A program made the position numbers and the translations under genes. A stretch of 64,000 nucleotides of DNA from JANNGC01 sp043758205 (GTDB taxonomy: Bacteria > Verrucomicrobiota > Verrucomicrobiia > Limisphaerales > SIBH01): positions 1 to 64,000 of the forward strand of contig JAYVNY010000057.1 of the NCBI GenBank assembly GCA_043758205.1, in the 5' to 3' direction. Below, in pieces: positions 50,788-58,781 of this stretch. Every line of letters begins with the position of its first letter. Positions within the stretch are counted from its first letter, which is position 1. The notes beneath the pieces are model-generated. The model was not told the DNA's origin. It searched no databases and was given only the letters and a program-made list of their open reading frames with translations.

Positions 50788-51738
50788 ATGCAACGCGACA
50801 TCGTCACCGTCCAAAGTTTCTACACCGCCCATGCGGACGAACTGGAACTCAAGCTCATCGCCGGTGCGGCGGGATTGAAGCGCATCATCCGCGAGCCGAC
50901 CGTGAACCGGCCCGGTCTCGCGCTTGCGGCCTTCACCAAGTATTTCGCGAACAAACGCGTGCAGGTCATGGGCAATGCCGAGCTGCACTTCCTCAAATCA
51001 TTGCCGCAACCGGGACGCGAGGCGCGCTACGATCAGTTGTTCAAATACAAAATCCCCTGCGTCGTCTTCTCGCGCGGTTATCTCCCGGACAAAGCCTTTC
51101 TCCGCATCGCCGAGCGACATGACGTGCCGGTGTTCAAGACGCCGCTCATCACCATGAAGTTCATCAACCGCGCCACGCTCGCGCTGGAGGGCATGTTCGC
51201 CCCGCGCGGCAGCGAGATGGGCAGCATGATCGACATCCTCGGCGTGGGCGTGATCATCAAGGGCGAGAGCGGCATCGGAAAAAGCGAGTGCGTGCTCGCG
51301 CTGCTCGAACGCGGCTACAGCCTCGTGGCCGACGACATCACCCGCGTGCAGCTCATTGACGGGCGCGACGTGATGGGCACCTGCTCGGAACTGACGCGGC
51401 ATCACATGGAAGTGCGCGGCATCGGCATCATCAACGTGCAGGCCATGTTCGGCGTGCGCGCGGTGCGGGATGAGAAGCGCGTGGACCTCGTCATCACTTT
51501 GAAGGAATGGAGCCAGGTGCCGGACGTGGACCGCGTGGGCATGGAGGAAAAGTACACGCAAATTCTCGGGGCGAACATTCCGCACATGATCATTCCCGTG
51601 CGGCCGGGACGAGACCTCGCGCGGCTCGTCGAGGTGGCGGCGTTTCAAACCAAGCTGAAGCAATCCGGCTACAATCCGGCGAAGGAATTGAACGACATGC
51701 TCATCGCGCGCATGAAGCAGCAGCAAAAGGGGATTTGA
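50788..51738 (+). CDS. hprK: HPr kinase/phosphorylase
   Basis: 316 residues. The N-terminal domain (1-130) contains 'LKRIIREPTVNRPGLALAAF' and 'VVFSRGYLPDKAFL'. The C-terminal kinase domain has the P-loop G-E-S-G-I-G-K-S (159-166) and the HprK signature 'MEVRGIGIINVQAMFGVRAV'. The enzyme uses ATP or PPi to phosphorylate a regulatory serine on HPr, and dephosphorylates it with Pi. The gene for its substrate HPr follows 92 bases downstream, so the pair is self-contained. No enzyme I or sugar-specific PTS permease gene is in the window; in many non-Firmicutes such pairs regulate carbon or cell-envelope functions without sugar transport. Confidence 0.96.
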   Translation: MQRDIVTVQSFYTAHADELELKLIAGAAGLKRIIREPTVNRPGLALAAFTKYFANKRVQVMGNAELHFLKSLPQPGREARYDQLFKYKIPCVVFSRGYLPDKAFLRIAERHDVPVFKTPLITMKFINRATLALEGMFAPRGSEMGSMIDILGVGVIIKGESGIGKSECVLALLERGYSLVADDITRVQLIDGRDVMGTCSELTRHHMEVRGIGIINVQAMFGVRAVRDEKRVDLVITLKEWSQVPDVDRVGMEEKYTQILGANIPHMIIPVRPGRDLARLVEVAAFQTKLKQSGYNPAKELNDMLIARMKQQQKGI

Positions 51739-51830
51739 AGCGGGCCGGGCTGGCCAAATCGAGTCGCAGCAGAAGCCCTGAAAAAAAATTGGATTTGCCA
51801 TGCGACGACGAGCTAGCCTCGTCAAAACAA

Positions 51831-52133
51831 ATGAGTGCGGGAAAACTAACTGGGAACACGGCCAACAAGGTGAGGAAAGAATTGGTGGTCGCCAACAAGC
51901 TCGGCATTCACGCCCGGCCCGCCGCCATGTTCGTCAAGACCGCCAACCAGTTTGACTGCGACGTCTTCGTCGAGAAGGACGGCGAGACCGTGAACGGCAA
52001 AAGCATCATGGGTCTGATGATGCTGGCCGCCGGTCCTGGCTGCAAAATCCGCATCCACGCCGACGGGGCGGACGCGCTCCGCGCCGTGCAGGAGATCGAG
52101 GCGCTTCTGAAGCGGAAGTTCGACGAGGATTGA
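51831..52133 (+). CDS. ptsH: Phosphocarrier protein HPr
   Basis: 100 residues from ATG 51831, slightly longer than usual (85-90) because of an N-terminal extension (MSAGKLTGNTANK). It has both regulatory sites: His27 in 'NKLGIHARPAAMFVKTAN' (equivalent to His15, phosphorylated by enzyme I) and Ser58 in 'VNGKSIMGLMMLAAGPG' (equivalent to Ser46, target of HprK). The 31-residue spacing between them is the canonical one. The longer upstream frame overlapping hprK is a shadow. It is likely co-transcribed with hprK, and an inverted repeat follows. Confidence 0.96.
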   Translation: MSAGKLTGNTANKVRKELVVANKLGIHARPAAMFVKTANQFDCDVFVEKDGETVNGKSIMGLMMLAAGPGCKIRIHADGADALRAVQEIEALLKRKFDED

Positions 52134-52138
52134 TCAGC

Positions 52139-52195
52139 GTGCCGCCAGCGTCTCGCTGGTCGGTCGGGTTTCGCCAGCGGGACGCTGGCGGCACG
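52139..52195. repeat. Inverted repeat between convergent ptsH and HAD genes
   Basis: Arms 52139-52160 and 52174-52195 (CGTGCCGCCAGCG... / ...CGCTGGCGGCACG) match with one mismatch. It begins 6 bases after the ptsH stop and ends 2 bases before the HAD gene's stop codon, so it probably serves as a bidirectional terminator, although no T-run follows. Confidence 0.8.
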
Positions 52196-52196
52196 T

Positions 52197-53066
52197 TCAC
52201 TTCCCGCCCGCCAGTTGCAAATAGTGCTCCAGCCCCCGCGCCACGCCGTGGCCGCACGGCTGATGGCTGATGAACCCGCCCACCTTCCGCACCAACTCCT
52301 TGATCGGCTCTATCGCATTCGACGGACACACCACGCACTTCGCGTATTGCCCCGCGAGCATTGGCACGTCGTTGTAGTGATCGCCCGCGGCGAGTGTTTC
52401 CTCGGCAGAGACGCCGAGCATTCGTCCGAGTTCGGACAGCGCCGTCCCCTTGTTGAAATCAACGTGGCTGAAACGTGAATAGACATCGTTCCGCACCACG
52501 GTCAGGCCGGGCACTTCCGTGGTGTAGTCCTCCATCATTTTTTGGATCGCATCCATCTCGTCATTCGAGTCGGCGATGATGCAGAAGGGCGAATACGAAT
52601 CCGCGTACACCGTGGCGCGCTGGCGGACGTTCACCCAGTCGGCGAGGCGCGGCACATCTTGCGCGACCCGCGCGAACAACTCGGCGTGCGTCGCGCGGCA
52701 GCGGTTGTTCCACCCGACATGCTCCGTGTAGCGCGTCTCCTGATGGCAATAAATCTCGCGCTCCACCACCACCACGTAGTCCGGCTTGATGCGCAGCCGC
52801 GCGCGGCCCAGCGTCTCCATCAGGCTGCCGAGGTCGCGCCCGGTGTTGATGACCCACTTCGCGCCGCGCGTCTGGAGGGAGGATATCAGGTCCTGCAAAT
52901 CCGCCGGCACCGGCGGGTCTTCGTGCTCGGCGTGCAGCGTCCCGTCGAAATCAGTGGAGATGAGCTTGATGGGCAGCGCGCCGTTGAACGGCACGGCGGA
53001 TGAGAAGCGAACCGGAGCGAAACGCTCCGCCTCGACGTTGCCGGGATTTTTTTGAAACAAGGCCAT
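52197..53066 (-). CDS. HAD-superfamily phosphatase (Cof-like)
   Basis: 289 residues from ATG 53066. HAD motif I is D-F-D-G-T-L at 39-44 (KLISTDFDGTLHAEH), motif II 'WVINTGRDLGSLME', and motif III/IV 'HVDFNKGTALSELGRMLGV...LAAGDHYNDVPML', as in Cof/sucrose-phosphatase-type class IIB enzymes. These hydrolyse sugar phosphates or related metabolites in the cytoplasm. 'CVVCPSNAIEPIKELVRKVGGF' and the C-terminal 'GHGVARGLEHYL' also follow the family. The substrate is unknown. It is convergent with ptsH, with an inverted repeat between the stop codons. Confidence 0.88.
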   Translation of the reverse strand: MALFQKNPGNVEAERFAPVRFSSAVPFNGALPIKLISTDFDGTLHAEHEDPPVPADLQDLISSLQTRGAKWVINTGRDLGSLMETLGRARLRIKPDYVVVVEREIYCHQETRYTEHVGWNNRCRATHAELFARVAQDVPRLADWVNVRQRATVYADSYSPFCIIADSNDEMDAIQKMMEDYTTEVPGLTVVRNDVYSRFSHVDFNKGTALSELGRMLGVSAEETLAAGDHYNDVPMLAGQYAKCVVCPSNAIEPIKELVRKVGGFISHQPCGHGVARGLEHYLQLAGGK

Positions 53067-53171
53067 TTGAAAATTGAGGCGGTAAAATCGCGGGCGGGCG
53101 GGGAATGTCAATCGCGCTGACGCGGGCGGCAGGGCCAACGCATCCGAATGCTTTGCTTCATCCGGGCTTCA

Positions 53172-53244
53172 ATTCGTCTGCCCCAATTCGTCTGCCGATT
53201 TTCATTCCGGCCACGGGGAGGCAGACGAATTGGGGCAGACGAAT
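53172..53244. repeat. Perfect 24-bp inverted repeat (CTGCCCCAATTCGT family)
   Basis: Arms 53172-53195 and 53221-53244 are exact reverse complements; each arm itself repeats ATTCGTCTGCC-like units. A diverged single arm lies at 35161-35184. It sits in the gap between the HAD gene's 5' end and a convergent-side secreted protein gene. Confidence 0.85.
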
Positions 53245-53324
53245 GGGAAAACCTTGTTGCTGATCCCCAGTTCCTCGCACCTCACGATTAGCTTTGCTGC
53301 GTTAGCCCGGCAACTTGCTTCTCC

Positions 53325-54146
53325 TCACCGTCCGCCGGGGAAATCCTTCTCGTATCTCCGCAGCAACGCCGGCACGTCATTGGTCAGCACGTAGAGCTTG
53401 GCGCGAATGATTTTTGTCTCGCCCGCCTTCAACCCGCCGATGCGTGGGTCGCTGTGCAGGCACACGTACACGCCCTCGAACAATTCATGCGTCGCATCCG
53501 ACGCCGTGGCCAGCAACTGCCGCCCGTCCGCGCTGAAGCAGCCGATGAGTCCGTTCACCGGGCGGTCGAGGGACAGTGGGCGCGGGTTCGCGTCGTTCGT
53601 GTTCACGCCGGGCAGCACATAAACTTGTCCGCCTCGGTACAGCGCCTCTTCCGTGCGCCGCGTGTCCGCGAGAGCCATCAATCCGCGCTCGGTGAAGATG
53701 AACGATTTCGACGTGTAGTTGCTCTGGACGCAGCCGGTGAACTTCTCCACCCGCACGCACGCGGGCTGGAACCATGACACGTCCGCATCCTGCGCGCCGT
53801 GATTCACCAGCGTGAACTGGAAAGCAATTTCGTCCACGCCCGCCGTCACCGTGTGCGTCACCTCTACATTTGTCTGCACGAGCGTGCGGAACCGCAGGAC
53901 GCGCTGCTGTTCGTTCGTGAGCAAGGCCGTCCGGTGCGGCAGCGTGGTGCGATTCCACGCCTGCGTATGCGCGCCGCTGCGGCAGAAGGCTTCGAGATAC
54001 CAAATCTCCAACCGGCCGCCTGGGAGGCGGGCGCCGGTGACCGTGAGCAAATTGTTGGTCCACGCGAGGCTGAACTGCGCGCCGGCCGAGTGGGCGAAGA
54101 GGCAGATGACCACGAAGCAGGCGGCGAAGCGTCCGGCGGTTTTCAT
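53325..54146 (-). CDS. Secreted protein of unknown function
   Basis: 273 residues from ATG 54146 with signal peptide (MKTAGRFAACFVVICLFAHSAGAQ). The mature part is beta-rich ('LEIWYLEAFCRSGAHTQAWN', 'VEVTHTVTAGVDEIAFQFTL', 'ALYRGGQVYVLPGVNTND', 'LFEGVYVCLHSDPRIGGLKAGE'). It resembles galactose-mutarotase-like or other beta-sandwich glycan-associated proteins in overall pattern ('W..TTLPHRTALL', 'LHSDPRIG.L..GE'), but I cannot assign a family. The predicted location is the periplasm. It is divergent from the aminotransferase gene, with about 100 bases between them. Confidence 0.65.
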   Translation of the reverse strand: MKTAGRFAACFVVICLFAHSAGAQFSLAWTNNLLTVTGARLPGGRLEIWYLEAFCRSGAHTQAWNRTTLPHRTALLTNEQQRVLRFRTLVQTNVEVTHTVTAGVDEIAFQFTLVNHGAQDADVSWFQPACVRVEKFTGCVQSNYTSKSFIFTERGLMALADTRRTEEALYRGGQVYVLPGVNTNDANPRPLSLDRPVNGLIGCFSADGRQLLATASDATHELFEGVYVCLHSDPRIGGLKAGETKIIRAKLYVLTNDVPALLRRYEKDFPGGR

Positions 54147-54246
54147 CGCGCGAGTGAACCCGAGGCCGGGCGCGGGCGCAACTGGTGCGTGATTGCCGGT
54201 TGCGGTTTTCCCGCCGGTTGTTTCTACTCCGCCACTCGTTTTGAGA

Positions 54247-55428
54247 ATGACCATGTTCGATCCGCAAAAATTTATCGCCGGCAACGTGCGCGACATCCCG
54301 CGCTCGGGCATCCGTGACTTTTTCGACATTGTGCAGGGGATGAAAGACGTGATCTCGCTCGGCGTGGGCGAGCCGGATTTCGTCACGCCCTGGCACATTC
54401 GCGAGGCCGCCATTTACGCGCTTGAACGCGGCAAGACCGGCTACACCTCGAACCTCGGACTGCTCAAGTTGCGGGAAGTGATCGCGCAGCACGTCGCGGA
54501 AAAATTCCACGTCAGCTACAACCCGAAGAACCAGATCATCATCGCCGTGGGCGTGAGCGAGGCGATGGACATCGCGTTCCGCGCGGTCACGAACCCGGGC
54601 GACGAGATCATCTATCACGAGCCGTGCTACGTGAGCTATTCGCCGAGCATCGCGATGGCGCACGGCGTGCCGGTTGCGGTGTCGTGCCAAGCCGAGAACG
54701 GTTTTGCTGTCACCGCGGAGGCGATTGAGAAAGTCATTACGCCCAAAAGCAAAGTGCTGGTGCTGAACTTCCCGACCAACCCGACCGGCGGCACGATGAC
54801 GCGCGAGGAGTTGTTGAAAATCTCCGCGCTCGTTCAGAAGCACAACCTGCTCGTGTTCACCGACGAGATTTATTCTGAACTCACGTTCGAGGGCGAGCAC
54901 ACCAGCATCGCCTCCTTGCCGGGCATGGCGGAGCGGACGATTTTCCTGCACGGCTTCTCAAAGGCTTACGCGATGACCGGCTTCCGCATTGGCTACGCCT
55001 GCGGCCCGGTGGAGATCATCGAGGCGATGATGAAGATTCACCAATACTCGATGCTGTGCGCGAGCATCATCAGCCAAGAGGCGGCCATTGAAGCAATTGA
55101 ACACGGCTGGCCCGACATGCTGGAGATGCGCGACCAATACCGCCTGCGCCGCAATTTAATCGTCAAGGCGTTCAATGACTTGGGCCTGCCGTGTCATCTG
55201 CCGCGTGGATCGTTCTACGCCTTCCCATGTATCAAGAGCACGGGGCTGACCTCGAAGGAGTTCGCGTGGAAGCTGCTCGAACAGGAGAAGGTCGCGTGCG
55301 TGCCGGGCGGCGCGTTCGGCGCGAGTGGCGAAGGCTACGTGCGCGCGTGCTTCGCGACGTCCTTGGAGCAAATCCAGGTGGCTGTCGGGCGCATCGGTAA
55401 TTTTGTCCAGCGCGTGCGGAAAGGTTGA
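54247..55428 (+). CDS. PLP-dependent class I/II aminotransferase
   Basis: 393 residues from ATG 54247 (ATG 54253 is an alternative). It shows the fold type I pattern: 'VISLGVGEPDFVTPWHIREAA', 'GYTSNLGLLKLREVI', 'VGVSEAMDIAFRAVTNPGDEII', 'LNFPTNPTGGTMTREEL', 'LLVFTDEIYSELTFEGEHTS', the PLP lysine K239 in 'HGFSKAYAMTGFRIGY', and a C-terminal Arg in 'EGYVRACFATS'. This is the AspC/PatA-like subgroup acting on aspartate, alanine or aromatic amino acids; the exact substrate cannot be read from the sequence. It stands alone on the plus strand, convergent with the SDR gene. Confidence 0.93.
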   Translation: MTMFDPQKFIAGNVRDIPRSGIRDFFDIVQGMKDVISLGVGEPDFVTPWHIREAAIYALERGKTGYTSNLGLLKLREVIAQHVAEKFHVSYNPKNQIIIAVGVSEAMDIAFRAVTNPGDEIIYHEPCYVSYSPSIAMAHGVPVAVSCQAENGFAVTAEAIEKVITPKSKVLVLNFPTNPTGGTMTREELLKISALVQKHNLLVFTDEIYSELTFEGEHTSIASLPGMAERTIFLHGFSKAYAMTGFRIGYACGPVEIIEAMMKIHQYSMLCASIISQEAAIEAIEHGWPDMLEMRDQYRLRRNLIVKAFNDLGLPCHLPRGSFYAFPCIKSTGLTSKEFAWKLLEQEKVACVPGGAFGASGEGYVRACFATSLEQIQVAVGRIGNFVQRVRKG

Positions 55429-55493
55429 GGGCAGGGCAGGGCAGGCCCTCAATCACTTCATATGCGGGCGCATTGGAGGCGCGTCAGCCGCTC

Positions 55494-56261
55494 TCACTTC
55501 CCCGCCGTCCAGCCGCCATCAATGATGAAGTCGGTGCCGGTGACGAAGGCCGATTCATCGCTCGCGAGATACAGTGCGGCGGCCGCGATTTCCTCCGGCT
55601 GCGCCATGCGGCGCAGCGCCTGAGTCGAGGCCATTTCCTCGTAGGCTTTTTGGGGGTCAGGATATTCCGCGAGCCGCGCCTTCACGAACGGCGTCTCGAC
55701 GCGCCCCGGACAGAGGCAGTTCGCACGGACGCCTTGCAAGGCGTGGTCCAGCGCCAGCGCCTTCGTGAATCCCACCACGGCAAACTTGCTCGTGGTGTAG
55801 GCCAGCCGGTCGCGCACCGCCACCACGCCGCCGATGGACGCGAGGTTGATGATGTTGCCTTGTTTCCGTTCCACCATCCCCGGCAGAAACGCCTTCGTGA
55901 CATTGAACATCCCGCGCACGTTCACTGCGTAAATGCGGTCGAGGTCCGTGCCGGTGGTTTGCAGCATCGTGCCGACGTGGCCGATGCCGGCGTTGTTGAC
56001 CAGCACATCCAGTCGCCCGAAGCGCGCATGAACGGTCTCCCGCGCCTGCTCGCACTGCGGTTCGCTGGTCACATCGAGAGCGAGAAAATCCGCCGCGTGT
56101 CCGGCGGCGCGAATGGACTCCACGGTTCTGCCCCCGCCCGCTTCATCGCGGTCGGCCACGAAAACGTGCGCGCCCGCGCGCGCCAAAACTTCCGCGATGG
56201 CCGCCCCGATGCCAGAACCCGCGCCGGTGACGAGAGCAACTTTGTTTTGTAGGCTGAACAT
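55494..56261 (-). CDS. Short-chain dehydrogenase/reductase (SDR)
   Basis: 255 residues from ATG 56261. It is a classical SDR: cofactor loop T-G-A-G-S-G-I-G at 12-19, acidic 'VADRDE' after strand 2 (favouring NAD(H)), 'LVNNAGIGHVG', catalytic S142, Y155 and K159, and 'CPGRVETPF'. The C-terminal 'MAQPEEIAAAALYLASDES..VTGTDFIIDGGWTAGK' is also typical. It would oxidise or reduce a hydroxyl/keto substrate such as a sugar or 3-oxoacyl compound; specificity is unknown. It lies downstream of the ribosomal protein operon but beyond a strong terminator, so it is probably transcribed separately. Confidence 0.93.
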   Translation of the reverse strand: MFSLQNKVALVTGAGSGIGAAIAEVLARAGAHVFVADRDEAGGGRTVESIRAAGHAADFLALDVTSEPQCEQARETVHARFGRLDVLVNNAGIGHVGTMLQTTGTDLDRIYAVNVRGMFNVTKAFLPGMVERKQGNIINLASIGGVVAVRDRLAYTTSKFAVVGFTKALALDHALQGVRANCLCPGRVETPFVKARLAEYPDPQKAYEEMASTQALRRMAQPEEIAAAALYLASDESAFVTGTDFIIDGGWTAGK

Positions 56262-56340
56262 GGCAGGAGGTTGAACCAGCCAGGGTGCAAGAGAAAGAAT
56301 TCTTGCGCGCCGAGCCACGGACAAAATGGTAACTCACCAT

Positions 56341-56375
56341 AAAAAAAGCGCGGAGCGTTGCCGCTCCGCGCTTTC
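56341..56375 (-). terminator. Rho-independent terminator of the rpsJ-rplW operon
   Basis: Perfect stem AGCGCGGAGCG/CGCTCCGCGCT (56347-56357 with 56362-56372, loop of four), followed on the minus strand by seven T's. It lies 20 bases after the rplW stop and ends the operon before rplB would be expected. Confidence 0.93.
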
Positions 56376-56394
56376 TGAAAACTTCTTCCCTCGA

Positions 56395-56676
56395 CTACGT
56401 GAGGATGATGCGATCGCCGTCTTTCAACGTGACGATGGCCTTCTTCCAGGCGTTGGTCCAACCCTCGTCGGCGCGCCGCTTGCGGCGGACTTTGCCGCGG
56501 ACGTTGAGCGTGTTCACGCGCACGACCTTGACCTTGAACAGTTCCTGCACGGCCTGGCGGATCTGAATCTTGTTCGCACGCGGGTCGGCGACCACGGTGT
56601 ATTGATTCAGCTTCTCGCCCTGGCGGGTGCCTTTTTCCGTCACGCGGACGGTCTTGATGATGTCGAAAGCGTTCAT
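56395..56676 (-). CDS. rplW: 50S ribosomal protein L23
   Basis: 93 residues from ATG 56676, the normal length for L23. 'DIIKTVRVTEKGTRQGEKLNQYTVVADPRANKIQIRQAVQELFKVKVVRVNTLNVRGKVRRKRR' carries the conserved 'V..A.K..I..A.E..F.V.V..V.T' pattern and the basic loop that contacts 23S rRNA near the exit tunnel, where SRP (Ffh) docks. The start codon lies two bases beyond the rplD stop. It is the last gene of this operon; a terminator follows immediately and rplB is absent. Confidence 0.96.
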   Translation of the reverse strand: MNAFDIIKTVRVTEKGTRQGEKLNQYTVVADPRANKIQIRQAVQELFKVKVVRVNTLNVRGKVRRKRRADEGWTNAWKKAIVTLKDGDRIILT

Positions 56677-56677
56677 G

Positions 56678-57301
56678 TTACTTCTGGAGGCGTTCTTCGA
56701 GTTTCTGGAAAGCGCCGCGCGTGAAGACAAGTTTGTCGCTGCGGAGCAGTTGGTAGGTGTTCACGAAGTCGCTGCTGGTGACTTCGACATTCTGGACGTT
56801 GCGCGAGGCGCGTTCGAGGTTCTGGTTCGCGCCGTCGGTCACGAGGAGCGTGGTCTTCTTCACTTCCAGCGCGGCGAGCACGCTGATGAAGTCCTTCGTT
56901 TTCGCCGTGGCGAGCTTGATGTCGTCCACCACAATGACGTCACCCGCGTTCAGGCGCTCTGTGAAGGCCTTGCGCAAGGCGAGTTGCTTCGTGGTCTTGG
57001 AAACCTTCTTGGCGAAGGAGCGGGGCTTGGGGCCGAACACGACACCGCCGCCAACGAACAGCGGGGATTGGAACGAGCCGGCTCGGGCGCGGCCCGTGCC
57101 TTTTTGCTTCCACGGTTTTTTGTTCGTGCCGGCGACTTCGCCCGCCGTCTTGGTGCAGGCGGTGCCGCTGCGCTGGCCGGCGCGGTAGGCCGTCACGACG
57201 TCGTGAACGGCCTGCGTGCCTTTGCCGCCTTCGACGAGCGGGAAACGAACTTCGAGTTCGCCCGCCGGTTTTCCTTGGATGTCTTTGACTGAGATTTTCA
57301 T
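56678..57301 (-). CDS. rplD: 50S ribosomal protein L4
   Basis: 207 residues, the expected length. It contains the L4 extended loop 'VAGTNKKPWKQKGTGRARAGSFQSPLFVGGGVVFGPKPRSF' and the C-terminal globular part 'LVTDGANQNLERASRNVQNVEVTSSDFVNTYQLLRSDKLV'. L4 helps early 50S assembly and, in E. coli, also represses its own operon through the leader RNA; such a leader was not identified here. It is ten bases downstream of rplC and directly upstream of rplW. Confidence 0.97.
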   Translation of the reverse strand: MKISVKDIQGKPAGELEVRFPLVEGGKGTQAVHDVVTAYRAGQRSGTACTKTAGEVAGTNKKPWKQKGTGRARAGSFQSPLFVGGGVVFGPKPRSFAKKVSKTTKQLALRKAFTERLNAGDVIVVDDIKLATAKTKDFISVLAALEVKKTTLLVTDGANQNLERASRNVQNVEVTSSDFVNTYQLLRSDKLVFTRGAFQKLEERLQK

Positions 57302-57311
57302 GGCTCCTTAA

Positions 57312-58046
57312 TTACTTCTTGGCTGCGGCTTTCGCGGGGGCCTTGGCTTTCTTCGCGGGGGCGGCCTTGGCCTTGGCTTCGAGTTCCGCGCGGCGCTTGG
57401 CGACGTACTCGCGGTTCATCTTTTTCGATTCGCGGATGATGACGTAATCGCCGTTCGATCCGGGAATGGCTCCTTTGATCAACAAGAGATGATCTTCCGT
57501 GCGCACCTGAATGACTTCGAGGTTCTGCGTGGTGCGCTGAACCTGGCCCATGTGGCCGGGCATTTTCATGCCGCGATTCACCGTGCCGGGAAACAAACGA
57601 CAGCCGATGGCGCCGGAGCGGCGCTTCCAGCCTTTTGCGCCGTGGGTGGCGGGGCCGCCGGCAAAGTTGTGGCGTTTCATGACACCTTCAAAACCGCGGC
57701 CCTTCGTGGTGCCGATGGCATCAATGAAATCGCCGACCGTGAAGAGATCCGCGCCGATGATGTCACCGCTCTTCACTTCCTTGGAGAAGTCGCGGAACTC
57801 TTTCACCCGCTTGAAGGCGGGGGTGCCGTGCTTCTTAAAGTGACCGAGCAGCGGCTTGGTGACGCGCTGTTCCTTCTGTTCAAAAATGCCGAGCTGCACG
57901 GCGTTGTAGCCGTCGTTGCCGCCCTGCGTCTTGACCTGAATCACGCGATTCGGTCCGACATCCACGACGGTGACGGAGTGCATCACGCCGGTGGCGTCAT
58001 ACACGCGGGTCTGGCCCAATTTTTTTCCGATAAGTCCGAGAGGCAT
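57312..58046 (-). CDS. rplC: 50S ribosomal protein L3
   Basis: 244 residues: the L3 core ('GLIGKKLGQTRVYDATGVMHSVTVVD', 'GFEGVMKRHNFAGGPATHGAKGWKRRSGAIGCRLFPGTVNRGMKMPGHMG') plus a C-terminal extension of about 35 residues rich in Lys and Ala (ending AKAKAAPAKKAKAPAKAAAKK-like). The core is of usual length (about 205). Such K/A tails are common on ribosomal proteins of high-GC bacteria and probably bind rRNA. The position between rpsJ and rplD is canonical. Confidence 0.97.
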   Translation of the reverse strand: MPLGLIGKKLGQTRVYDATGVMHSVTVVDVGPNRVIQVKTQGGNDGYNAVQLGIFEQKEQRVTKPLLGHFKKHGTPAFKRVKEFRDFSKEVKSGDIIGADLFTVGDFIDAIGTTKGRGFEGVMKRHNFAGGPATHGAKGWKRRSGAIGCRLFPGTVNRGMKMPGHMGQVQRTTQNLEVIQVRTEDHLLLIKGAIPGSNGDYVIIRESKKMNREYVAKRRAELEAKAKAAPAKKAKAPAKAAAKK

Positions 58047-58080
58047 AAAATCTTGTGGTTAGTGGTTGCGGTTGGACCGT

Positions 58081-58389
58081 TCAGATTTTGATGGTGATGT
58101 CCACGCCGGCGGGGAGGTTGAGCTTCTTCAGCTCGTCCACCGTCTTGGCCGTGGGGTCGAGGATGTCGAGCAAACGCTTGTGCGTGCGCTGTTCGAAGGT
58201 TTCCTGGGATTTCTTGTCCGAGTGCGGCGAGCGCAGGACGGTGAAGCGTTCCACGCGGGTGGGAAGCGGGATGGGGCCGGCGACGCGCGCGCCGCTGCGC
58301 TTCACGGTTTCGACGATCTCATGGGCCGACTGGTCAATGACGCGATGGTCATAGGCCTTGAGCCGAATACGAATACGTTGTCCTGCCAT
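58081..58389 (-). CDS. rpsJ: 30S ribosomal protein S10
   Basis: 102 residues: 'QRIRIRLKAYDHRVIDQSAHEIVETVKRSGARVAGPIPLPTRVERFTVLRSPH', with the S10 signature 'VAGPIPLPT', and 'SQETFEQRTHKRLLDILDPTAKTVDELKKLNLPAGVDITIK'. It is the first gene of the rpsJ-rplC-rplD-rplW operon, with a promoter expected upstream of 58389. No tuf or fus gene lies upstream within the window, unlike many genomes where the str operon precedes rpsJ. Confidence 0.97.
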   Translation of the reverse strand: MAGQRIRIRLKAYDHRVIDQSAHEIVETVKRSGARVAGPIPLPTRVERFTVLRSPHSDKKSQETFEQRTHKRLLDILDPTAKTVDELKKLNLPAGVDITIKI

Positions 58390-58781
58390 ACAAAGAGCAA
58401 TTGTCTGTTAATGGTTAAAAAACTGCGCCGCTTTACCAAAAGCGGAGGCGGAATGTAGCAATCGAAAATTGGTGTGCAATCACTTTTTTGAAGTTTATGG
58501 GTTGTCTGCGGTGGCAGGCCGGGAAGTTACTTCCGAAGCGTCCTCGTCCCGAGTGCGGCTCTGAATCGCCCCCACTCCCAACACTCCGCGAAGCAAGAGG
58601 GGCTTGGTGTGGTGCGCACATTTTTGGAAGCAATTTCCTTCAGCGCCGCATTTACCCTGCTTATCCGCCACGGCAATTATTTGCTTGGTGTTCGCGGCTG
58701 CATGCTTGGTGTTTGAAATTTGGACTTTTGATTTTCGCTCCTCGCGCTGCGACGATGCCACGCCGTTGGTGTCTAAAGTGC
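58390..58781. other. Intergenic region with the divergent rpsJ promoter area
   Basis: About 390 bases between rpsJ (minus) and the SGNH hydrolase gene (plus). I see no ORF that resembles a protein and no clear RNA gene. Only AT-rich stretches near 58400-58490, suited to the strong ribosomal operon promoter, stand out. Confidence 0.5.

Noticed and set aside
51507..51830. Long N-terminal extension of HPr overlapping hprK
   Set aside because: HPr is a small single-domain protein; the extension is a different frame of hprK, and ATG 51831 gives the canonical length.
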